Assembly (NCBI GenBank): GCA_963691655.1
Contig: OY829329.1
Span: forward strand, 18,862,708 to 18,926,707
DNA from: Toxonevra muliebris
Taxonomy: Eukaryota > Arthropoda > Insecta > Diptera > Pallopteridae
Reading direction: 5' to 3'
DNA length: 64,000 nucleotides
Below the pieces are notes generated by a model that was not told where the DNA came from, ran no database searches, and was given only the letters and a program-made list of their open reading frames with translations. Shown in pieces: positions 22,440-32,939 of this stretch. The position numbers were made by a program, and so were the translations under genes. The stretch's first letter is position 1; every line of letters begins with the position of its first letter.

Positions 22440-22882
22440 ACGCTCGTATCTATAGTTTTTCGAGGTATTATATTGTTTTTTAGATTCAAAAACCGAATAC
22501 CGCGTTTTTTTTAGTAAGAAAAAAAACGCCTCGAAATTCAAATTTGTCAATGGCAATACGCTGCGAGTACACTTTTGATAGAAGTGGAAACATTGAAGGC
22601 GATTCTGATCGTCAAATGAATATCCATGCGTTGATTTCTATAAATACTTCATAATAAAGCCGGAATTGCTTCGTCAAATTTCTTTAAAAGGCAAGTACAA
22701 TACTAAAACTACAGAATGAGAAGACGATTCAGATAATGGATAATTTGCTTTCCTTGTTAATTTTCTTTGAATAAAATTGATACCTCGAAATATACAGTTT
22801 TTTTAAATCGATTTACTGTTTTTTTTTAAATTAATTTTTGGTAGAAATATACAGTTTTTGGTCCGAAAAAATATACGAGCGT
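22440..22882. mobile_element. 443 bp MITE with TA flanks
   Basis: Ends read ACGCTCGTATCTATAGTTTT on the left and its imperfect complement on the right (22860-22882, ...ATATACGAGCGT), flanked by TA at 22438-22439 and 22883-22884. TACCTCGAAA-type sequence is also inverted just inside both ends. No complete coding frame. The TA duplication points to mobilisation by a Tc1/mariner-type enzyme. Confidence 0.7.
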
Positions 22883-22899
22883 TAGGTATGGTAGATATG

Positions 22900-23635
22900 T
22901 AAAATGGAGGACGATTTTTTATATACCTTTATAGATTTTATGTGTGTTTATTAATACTTTATGCATTAATTTAAGGATTTAAAATACTCCATTCAGTTTA
23001 TCTGTTTTATTTATTAACGAAATATCAAATTTTTCATTCATTTTGTCTTGTAAATTTTATAAACATTTGATCGCAAAAAAATAAGTCAACAAATTTATCA
23101 GTTTCTTGTGCTGTAGAAGTCATGTAGTTGTATTAACTCAAAGCATTGTTATTGCAATTATTAGCATATGAAAAAATGGAAAACACGAGACGAGTTCGTC
23201 AAAGAAAGCGAATGAAGTCAAGTTGTTGTTGTAATCACAGAACACATAAGAGAACACTGAGAGAGCGAACGTCGAGTTTTTTTTCATATGAACATATTTA
23301 GATCCTCTATCTCTGCTCATATAAATGAGCAGAGGCAGAGGAGTTGACATCGGCTTTCTCAGTATCGTCTAATGTCATTTATTGTTGTAATTAATTAAGT
23401 TTAATATTTGATTCAGGGAATGTGTTCTTTAAATAAAAAATTTCTGATCAGTACAGAAAAAAATATTTAAATTCAAATACGCAAAAAATTTCAAAATTAA
23501 TTTCCATGCATAACAATACTATGCATGGAAATTTTGAACCTTTTTAAAATCCGAAAGATCTATTGTACCAAAGCTGCAAGTTATGAAAGAAAGACAGGAA
23601 GAGAGAAAGAAGGATAGACAAGAAATCATACCATA
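22900..23635. other. AT-rich intergenic sequence, no gene seen
   Basis: Short frames only, with no recognisable protein or RNA. It ends at the SINE-like repeat. Confidence 0.45.
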
Positions 23636-23955
23636 GCCTAGAACCGAACTCAGATCTCCAGAGACGAAAGTCTGGCACGCTGTCTCTAGACCACAGTGGC
23701 GATTGTTGCACCTAAAGTTTAACGCCGGTTGCGAACGGCGGTGTGACAATTTGTTATCACTTGGTGGTTTTGCCATTGCCTACCAATATTTGTACTTGTT
23801 CACTTTCTTATAATTCTCATACACTTCAATTCAATTCACAATCGGTGAATTGAAAAAGTTTATGAAAATTATCCACCGGACCAAAACGGGAATCGAGGCC
23901 GCAATTTTCTGAGTGAAAGTCTAGTGCACTATCCACTAGGCTATCGAAGTTGTCT
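23636..23955 (-). repeat. tRNA-derived SINE-like composite (copy B)
   Basis: Read on the minus strand it starts with an A-box-like 'TAGCCTAGTGGATAGTGC' (about 23944-23927) and a B-box-like CCTCGATTCCCG (about 23898-23887). The same body as copy A at 8830-8961 follows (about 23830-23705). Beyond the shared border it continues with a second tRNA-like segment (about 23703-23640, with GAGTTCGGTTCTAGG), where copy A instead has the CCTAAC-tailed repeats. So the head and body are shared and the 3' modules differ. Confidence 0.7.
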
Positions 23956-23959
23956 GTCA

Positions 23960-26900
23960 GGTTTGGTGGTTGTAATATATGTTTTATGAACATGAATATG
24001 TAAACATTTTTTTCGGGTCACGTGAAGATATGACGGCCGTACTATATGTGGTACACCTATTTTTATCGGGTTGGTGCGTTAATTGTGTTTAAAATTTTCT
24101 AACCGACTTGTTGTTGTGCTACAGAACATAGCGGTCAACAAAGCGTGCGTTGATAAGTTTTGTCTAGGGTAATTGCTTGAGTGTTTCTTATTTGGATCAG
24201 AGTTTTCAGTTTTGCGAAATTAGCAAAAGTGTGAAGATGTTACGTATACTACATGTAGTACGTTTGGCCTTGGTGTGCAAAAATGGTGAGCAACGAATTT
24301 CTTCGGTCTAACGATTTTAAAATTCTGACGAAGACCCACTAGTCGCCCAGTACCTCTTCTGTACTCTGAGGTGCTAGGAAAGACAGTTCATCTCTCTGTG
24401 CAAAGTTACGAAGGTCTTTCCTAATAAGAATGTACATCGAAAAGCTTTGGAAAATCTTCTACTGATATTGATTTATTTGTGCATATTGACTTACAACTGT
24501 TACTTTGTTTTCAATTTTCAACTATCATTATGCAATTTAAAGCATTTTGCAATGTGCGTCAACAATAAAATGTTGCTAAGCGTACCAATAATTCTCACAT
24601 CCGTAGGTTTGAATGTGCTGTATGTCAATACATACCTCAATTTGTATGCCAGCGGCTTGCAACGGAAAACTCTTTCAACTCAACTTTTGCTGAATTCTTT
24701 TTTCACCTTTTTTGGGGGTTAGAGAGGGAGAAGGAAGGTGTATCCTACTTTTTTACATTCACCTAAGCTATATATACAAAAGAATAAATCACGTTTAAAC
24801 GCACACGTGAGCGATTTATTTGTTAGTAAGCAAGTTACTGCAGTAACTCGACTTTGACTAAACTTAACTAAACTGCCAAGTTAAGGAACACAGAAGTAAA
24901 AACGACCACGAGTTCAAGCGAATTTTCTTGCGCCTATCAATTGAGATAATCTTTTGGTAGTTGCCACATTCTACGAGAGAGAGACTCAGCCATCGTCAAT
25001 TGTTGTGCAGTCATGCTTACCGCAACGCGACGCTAGCGCCCGAAAACATTTTGGTTTCCGTTTTCTTTATACGAATGCAGCAGCAGTGATTTTATTTCTA
25101 CTAAGAACTGTGTGTATGTGTGTGTGTGTAGCTGTGAAAACTACTGATACCGGCAGGTAGGAGTAGCTAGTAGCTACAAATGCAATATACTTGAGATTCC
25201 TTACAGTCGAACATGGTGGTTGCGCACGTGATCTGATAACAAAATAACAAAAGTTTGGCTTACGTATAAACGTAGTATATTTCTATTCCATATAAGTAAA
25301 GTGTTGCTGTGGTGTGCGAGCTGGCGGACGATCGGTCGGGCGCATTTGTTCTTCCAAATGCATTTGTGTATCACCTTGGGGCAGCCGTCGTACACAATCG
25401 CATACACAAGTACGAGTGTATTTTATAATCCTTTTGAATACGTTTGCCATACCGGTAAATGTGCTAGTGTTGCACATTTATATGCACGAGTATATATGTG
25501 TGTGTGTGTGTGTGTTGTATGTAGGTACAAGTGTTGCAACGATTTCATTTTAAATTGCAAAACCGTTTCTCAAATTGATTTATACGGCAATGAGCATACA
25601 ATTTGCCAAATACCGGAATCCATCTTGGCAGTAAGTAGTAGGTACCTAACTGTACCTGTAAATGTTCGACGAATGTCACGTGCGGCGCGCTGCAATCAGA
25701 GTTAAAGTTTCAACATAGAAATTCATCAACAACTAAACTGGAAAACAACTACATACAACAAAAAACAAAAAAACAAATTGTGATTAATTTGCTGCAATTG
25801 CAATTGCTACATTTTAATTTTAAACTTACATTTGCCATGTATTATCGTAATAAAGTTGTTCATAGAGTAAGTAAGTGTATTTATACCTCTTATTAACGTT
25901 ATAGGGGAGTTCATGAAGTATGTATGTATATGTATAAGCATTCATTTTAAATATAAGTCTCATGTATGTATGTAAGTAATTAAATTTTTCTTCTAGAAAT
26001 TCAAAAACTAATTAGTACGCGCATCTGCATTGCTTCATGCAGATAAAACTTACGAGAATGTATTACAAGGATACGCCAACATTCATTCATACGCACAAAC
26101 ACAGAAACATCTACACATACAAACACACAGAATACACACACAGATAATTCATACACACATTAAAATGCACTGTAACTCACTTGCCTAGTTGGACATTTCA
26201 AAGGATGCGAAAAAATACTCAACCAAACTTGGTATATTTTTAATCTGTAAACGTGTAAAGTTTACAAAATGAGCTTACAAATAAGTGCACTAAGAGAAAA
26301 AATTGCGTTGCAATTAAATTAATCAATTAGAAATGTTGATAAATTTAATTTACTTAGGTATAAATAATCAAGTAAATGAAATGTAGAGTCATTGCATCTA
26401 TAAAATATTTGAAATGCATCTATAAGTCCTTTTGGTATTCATTCAGAATCTTGTCTAACTAGACCTTCATGAAAACCAAAATCACGTTTCTTTAGATACC
26501 ACCTGTCGACATGCAGTTGAATGCTATCGAAGAAAAACTTGTTTCTTTATTTAATCCCTTTTTAAAAAGTAATGATTTAACAATTTTGCTGAATTATTTT
26601 AAATCTTGCTACCCAAAAGACGGTTATGTGGAAGGTTATGCCTGGTTATGTCAAATTCAATCAAATTTGCCAGCATGTTGGCAAATTTCATATAGAAAGT
26701 TCTCTCTTTTTCTCTCTTTGACAGGGAATATGACATAGTGAAAATCATGCATTACAAGTTAATTTTTCTAATTAGGCAAATTCAAATATTGTAAAAATAT
26801 ATTTAACAAACCTCCAACAGAAAAATTTACTAAGTTTTCACTTCACTGTTTAAATTCATCTTTAGGTTTAATTCTCTCAAGATGAATTTATATAAGGTGG

Positions 26901-28480
26901 AGTTACGAACAACTCATTGTCCTTCTTCATTTTTATAGGAGGAACGGTTGTTCTCAAAATTTTGTTTACTTTTGATTGTTTGTTTGTTTACTTTTTTAAA
27001 TGAATCTATACATTTATTAATGTAACTACAATTTTATTCCAGAAGATCCAAAAGTGCTATACTATCAAATTATATATCAATTTAAAGAGCTTGACGATTA
27101 TCAAATTTAAAATCGGTTCGGCCAATTCCAAAATATTAGCGTCGAAAGTTCTTTAAAATTCACTCATTGAACAAAGCATTGCATTCATCTTTGTAAAAAT
27201 CATTGCTTAAGCGGGAGTAAATAATAAATGAGAGAGAGAGAGAAGAGATGAGTAACGGCATTTCTCAAAATTATCTAATGAATTATCTGCATACACAAAT
27301 AACAAAACAAACACCAACGAGTAGTTTGGTTCTCTTTTGATATTTGTTTCTTCATAAAGAGATTTCTTGAGAAAAAAAATATCCTCAATTACTGGGCCCT
27401 TACCGACTAGTATTACTTATAAGATAAAATATGCAATAGATAAACGACTCCGCCTTCGTCTCCCCTCCTTCGTGTAAAAACACAATCGGGAGAACAACAT
27501 CAAAGAAATTAAATTTGCTCTTTGACTTACATGTTCTCTTGAGGACTTTCTTTTCAACTAATTCTCTTTCAAGTAATGCATAACGGGCTCTCATTTAATA
27601 TTGAACAATTGAATTTTGTTTGTATTAAATAAACTATGCGATTTTGGCTACTCGGCTACGTTTACGAATATGCACGACAATTTCTTTCACGTTTTTTCCT
27701 TTTGGTTAAACGATAGTGTGGAGAGAAAACAAAAACCAGATGAGATGTATTACATATTGCATTTTGGCGTTCACATATCGATGTGCAATATTGGTAAAAT
27801 ATAAAACTATGTATGTGAAAACAGTGCTTGATTAATGATTAATTAATGAAAATTTATATCTGAAAACAAAATATGGCTGACCACGAGTGACAAATCTACG
27901 AACTCAAATTTAAATAACGGTATGTCTGCGTTTGAATTTAACATATAACTTGTTATGAATGCCGATACTGATTGTATTTTGTTTTAATTAAATGGAAAGA
28001 AAGAAATGTTTTTGGAACTTTTTTTTTTTAAAAAACTTATTTTTACATATTGTTTAACAAATTTATTGCGTTTTGATTTTCTTTTCCTTAAATAGTGAAA
28101 AAGTACTTACGAGAGGTCAACGTATGACCATTTACATGAGCAAAAAAATGAGCAAGACACGAAAATAATTGTATTAAAAAAATATTAAAAATAGCTTAAG
28201 GTCGTTCTGTTAATCGCTCTCAAATTTAAGATAAAGTAGTTTTATGTAAATGTTTGGGTTGGCCAAGCCGTCGTATTTGGATATATTTCAGTAGACTCCG
28301 TTCGCATAAAAAGATATTCTTACGAATAATTTTCATTAATCAGAATATACCAAGAGCAAATAGGTGAGTTGGATATAAATTCAACTAGCTATGGTAGAAT
28401 GTGTCAGTCATTCACTCATCACTGTTAATGCGGATATACCACTTGCCACATGTAAACTCTTAATAAAGTATTATCGACCT
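23960..28480. other. 4.5 kb repeat-poor intergenic region, no gene recognised
   Basis: Frames up to about 134 codons exist (for example 25301-25705 and 26511-26738) but show no domain and no splice-consistent continuation. TG-rich microsatellites lie near 25110-25128 and 25498-25516, with a (GA)n run near 27231-27243. Non-coding transcripts or distant regulatory elements cannot be excluded. Confidence 0.45.
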
Positions 28481-28499
28481 CATATTATAAAAAGCAGAT

Positions 28500-28880
28500 G
28501 AAGAATAGAATCAACTTGCGATATTCTCAGACGGTTTTGGCCTACGCCTCACTAAAAACGGACTAAAGCGCTCATAGACTGGACGGAATCCAGATTCTCA
28601 TCGGCACTGTCTCATTGACAATTACTTTCGCAGGCTAGACCTTTCCAACAATGACTTCAGCAGACGCTATAGAAATAACGAGCAGTGGGGAACAATGCAC
28701 CTTCTCTGCAATTGCCCTGCTATGGCAGTATGCACACATAAAGCTTAGGAAGCATATTTCTATGAAAGACTCACAGAACTGGGTTCCTCTAAAATCAGAG
28801 ATATATTATGGTTCAATAGAAGAACAAAATGATTTAATTAGGGACGATCAGGAGTAAACCACCCGCCCTGTAAAATAAGG
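28500..28880 (+). mobile_element. R1/jockey-like LINE 3' tail fragment
   Basis: Plus-strand frames give 'RRYRNNEQWGTMHLLCNCPA' (about 28666-28730), followed by 'LTELGSSKIRDILWF' (about 28770-28815). This is the zinc-knuckle-plus-tail signature at the end of R1/jockey-type second reading frames. It is broken by stops. Confidence 0.7.
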
Positions 28881-29387
28881 CAATCAATTGAGGGTATAAG
28901 TCACAAATGAACATTAATTTTTTTTACAGCCGACTCTAGAATAAAAAATGGAGTCCTTTTCGTCGTAACCGATTGGTTATTCATTTAGAAAAGTCTCTTT
29001 TGGAGTCAGAGGAATGCATTCTTTTTTTGAAGTCATGGGAATGCAAATATTGTGACTTCAAATTACGCCGAGTTGGAGGGGGTAGAATTTTGATATTTTA
29101 GCCCCTTTTTTGAATCTATGTAATTAATCACCTATTGTATTTAGAAAATTTCCTCCAAAACGTTTTCGTTAGATTTTTGTTTAATCTTTCGAAAAAGAAA
29201 AAAATTTAAAAATCCAAAATTTAACCGATTTTTTTTTTAAATTAAAAATATTTTTGACTTTTTTCTCAAAAATTAACCTTTTTTTGCTCAATAGAAATCT
29301 AAGCTCTTTTTCTTTAAGAACTTTGAGGTCCAAGTGCTAAGACTTGTTTATCTATTGAAATGAGCTTCGAGTAATTCGAAACACATA

Positions 29388-29646
29388 CAGCTGTGTTCAA
29401 AATAATAAGAGTGCTGGTACCAATTTATTAGTTTGATTATGTAACGATATGCAAACCACCCGAACTTCTAACGGTACTTGCAATGGAATGTTAGAATTGC
29501 AACACTAAAAAGTAGCTTGGAATTTAGACAACATTTGTGACGTTATATATATTGTTTTGAGTTGCACTGATCAAAAACACATGAGTGAGAGTAAGTTTTA
29601 TATAATGTTTTTATTAATGCCCCTCCTTTTATTTTGAACAGAGCTG
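29388..29646. mobile_element. 259 bp Tc1-type MITE
   Basis: Ends CAGCTGTGTTCAAAATAATA (29388-29407) and, inverted at the right end, CAGCTCTGTTCAAAATAAAA (29627-29646) match at 18 of 20 positions. They are flanked by TA at 29386-29387 and 29647-29648. No coding capacity. Confidence 0.8.
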
Positions 29647-29649
29647 TAT

Positions 29650-31670
29650 ATTAAAAAAACCAAAAAATAACCTTGGAAAACAGGCCCTCGAATAGAACCC
29701 TGAAGGCTAATCTAAAGTTGAAAGACCAACAACAGCCTAAAGGCTAACAGTATTGGCAGAAACACGGCCGAAGCGCAAATCGTGGATGCAGCTAGCAGGA
29801 GTTTGTCGTCAACCTATACCTCGAAATCGTTATATCTTAGTTTTTATAGCATTTTTTTATTCTGCTTGTTTTTTTTTTTCATTTTTTTCTAACTTTTTCA
29901 ACACAAAATAGAAATCGCAGATTTTTACTCTTTAATTTCTGCTCCACAGCTTTGGTGAAAATAGATTAATGTTTGTAAATTCCTGCCGAACCTTCAGAGC
30001 GGAAAATTTGTACAGTGTATAATACATTTGTATCTTCATAAAACTAAGCCAAGTCTTCATTAAATTTTTGGATTATCGCACACTATAATGAAGAGTTGAG
30101 GACTGTAGTTAGTATCATGCTGAATGATATAAAAGAAATATACGAGGTAAAAAAAAACACATTTATTTTGATTTTATTTAAAAATATGCAAATTAAATGT
30201 AAGTATTTGCTTGGCTATGCTCGTGTGCAAATTATCTCTTCTATGTTGAATGTAGAAGGATATAGAAAAAAATATATACATGTTCATACATATATATACC
30301 ACTAATTAAAACACTGCGTGTGGAAATTGAAAGCTTGCTTACTTTAGTCAGTGAGATAGCAACAGCCAATACACGTGAAATGCTTAGAAAATTTTAAATG
30401 TATAAAATCCTTTTCAAGAAAAACACAAAAAAGTTTTCACATTTATTTATATTTCTACTATTTATTTAATGAAAACAGCGCTACGCGCTACCAACAAATA
30501 TGCCACGAATGAACGAAATGAACGAACGTACGAACGGTAAAGTGCAATGGACCCCAAATCCAAAATGGTTGTGGTTCTTATCGCTTCAAGCGTACACGGT
30601 AAAATTCGAGATTCATGCTCTGCATACGTGCATTAAAATTATGGCCCGGAACTGACCACAACATCACGTACCAAAAAGACAACGGAACCCACCATACAAC
30701 TCCTAAAAACGGTAACAACAACTACAAAACACACTGCTGCTGTTGTCTCCCATGTTTGTTGTTGCTATCATTCTCTCATCTCTATATGGAAAAGAAATCC
30801 AAAAATACATAGATATATGGGTGTATGAGTGTGTGTATTCGTGTATACTCCTATTTAGCGTATTTTGTTAGTTTTTAATTTGTTTTTTTTTTTTTGTTTA
30901 TACCAATTTAATGTATTTTGTTTACATATTCGTACATTATTAAATTTAATTATTAATGACAAAGTAATTGTTAACTTTTAATGCGGGCAAAGTATTTTGT
31001 TGAAAATTATGAAAAAACGATGAGAAATATTAAAATGAATTCTAATTTTATAATAGTTTTTTTTTTGTATGAAATTCAACTTATATCTGAACTTGCAGAA
31101 CAGAACTCGGTCGTAAGTCGATAAATTACTGAGTTTCTGAAAAAAACATTTTTTGCTATTGATGGGAACTTAGTCTTCGTGAAGGTGGGAACTTAATATT
31201 ATATTCGCAAGTACGTAAACGCCATTTCAAAAGAATTCAAATAGTTTTCCCTGCTTTAATTTATAAAAAATTAAACTTACGTATTTCATATTTATTTCCG
31301 GCGTGGGTTTTTTTTTTCCGCCGATACTCTCGACACTTATCAGCACTTGTTTTCAGCTTAATCGAACAATAATTTTTCATTTGAAAGTCACCTAAAAATA
31401 GATTGAGAAATAAATTCTTAGAATGATGAATGGTTAAAAGTTTACGCATAATGTAAATTGTAAGGTTATACATGTGATGCATGGAAGTTCAAAAGATGAA
31501 TAATAGTAGAGAAGACCGGAGCAAATTCGGTCACAGAGCTAAACTTATCATTAGCTTTTCTAAATTGGGACCACGTTCTAAGAGGAAGAATCCGCTACTA
31601 TATATTTAACAGCACGTTATAATGATATTTTATTAATGCAAAATTGCGTTAGATATTTATAATAATAATT
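29650..31670. other. AT-rich intergenic sequence, no gene seen
   Basis: No recognisable coding or RNA feature. Poly-T runs lie near 29868-29886, 30884-30894 and 31306-31316. Confidence 0.45.
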
Positions 31671-31676
31671 ATAGTA

Positions 31677-32936
31677 AAGGGTGTTTTTTTTAGAAGTGTG
31701 TTTTCAAGAAGATATAAAACGCATATAATTTAATGTTATGGCCAAGAATTTAGCTTTATTATAAAGACAAGGGTTTGCCATTATGTTTTAAAAATGATTT
31801 CGGGCAAGTGGCCGCCGCGGCTGGCTCGAATAAATTCCAGCCGAGGCCCAATTTTCGACCACTTTTTGCAACAATTGATGCAATTCTCTACCAAGGCGTC
31901 AATCGCCTATCTGCGTAGACAAGCGACTTCACATAACCCCACAAAAAATAGTCCACCGGTGTTAAATCGCACGATCTTGGAGGCCACGCCACAGGCCCAC
32001 GATGCGAGATAATGCGCTCACCAAAAGTTTCCTTTAATAAATTGATTGTTTCGTTGGCTGTATTGCATATAGCGCCGTCTTGTTGGAACCAAAGGTCGTC
32101 CACATTAACATCCTCCAATTCAGGCACGAAAAAGTCATTAATCACGGCTCTATAGCGTTCCCCATTGACTGTAACATTATGGCCGACTTCATCTTTGAAG
32201 AAATATGGACCAATGATTCCCTCTGCCCATAGAGCACACCAAACAGTGACTTTTTGAGGATGTAACGGCATTTCAACAATGGCTTGTGGATTATCATCAC
32301 TCTAAATGCGACAATTTTGCTTATTAACGTACACATTCAACCAAAATTGAGCTTCATCGCTGAACAAAATTTTCTTGTAAAAATCGGGATCAGTGACCAT
32401 CTCGTTTTGGGCCCATTCACCGAACGTGCGACGCGATTGATGGTCGTTCGGCTTCAATTCTTGCACGAGTTGGATTTTGTAAGCCCGCAAACCAAGATCC
32501 TTCCGCAAAATCTTCCATAAAGTGGATGGGCACAGCTCCAATTGTTGCGCGCGATGGCAGATGGACTCGGGTCTTCTTCGATACTCTGCTCCACAGCAGC
32601 AATAGCGTCTTCGGTGCGCACTGTACGGCATCTCTAAGGATGCGCATTATTCACTAAGGTAAACGTGGTGCGAAACCGATCCATGGTTGCTCGAATTACC
32701 GACTCTGCTGGGCGATTATGTCGGCCGAATATTGGACGCTGCGCGCGATGCGTCGCGCGAACCGAACCATTATTTTGGTAATAAATTTGCACGATTTGCA
32801 AACGTTGTTCAGGAGTAAGTATATTCATTATGGAATGGCAAACCAAACTGAGCATAAATCAAGTGACAGCTGTCAAAAAGACTAGCTCCGAAAAAAGTAT
32901 TGCCAGATTGAAAACACTTCTAAAAAAAACACCCTT
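31677..32936 (-). mobile_element. DD41D/rosa-like Tc1-mariner transposon with intact ends
   Basis: Inverted ends AAGGGTGTTTTTTTTAGAAG at 31677 and at 32936 (complement) are flanked by TA (31675-31676, 32937-32938), giving a 1,260 bp element. The interior on the minus strand encodes a nearly complete but broken transposase. 'Rosa-like' rests on the 41-residue spacing of the last two catalytic Asp residues and is a family-level inference. Confidence 0.88.
31790..32828 (-). pseudogene. DD41D transposase with frameshifts and a stop
   Basis: Starting at the ATG of 'MNILTPEQRLQIVQIYYQN' (32828), the product reads through an N-terminal helix-turn-helix half (to about 32640). After a shift near 32632 it gives 'AQQLELCPSTLWKILRKDL', 'FSDEAQFWLN' (first Asp), a stop near 32304 after 'QNCRI', 'WFQQDGAICNTA' (second Asp) and 'SCDLTPVDYFLWGYVKS' (third Asp, 41 residues later). 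The frame is lost again near 31890; the usual C-terminal 'WLEFIRASRGGHLPEIIF'-like tail is recoverable in another frame to about 31790. Three lesions make it a pseudogene. Confidence 0.88.
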
Positions 32937-32939
32937 TAT

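Noticed and set aside
25301..25705. 134-codon open frame with Cys- and Val-rich stretch
   Set aside because: The unusual composition comes from a (TG)n microsatellite, and no domain or splice context supports it.
26511..26738. Open frame starting MQLNAIEEKLVSLFN preceded by an acceptor-like TTTCTTTAG
   Set aside because: No domain recognised, no convincing donor or further exon, and an isolated position in repeat-poor intergenic DNA. Likely chance, though a lineage-specific exon cannot be excluded.
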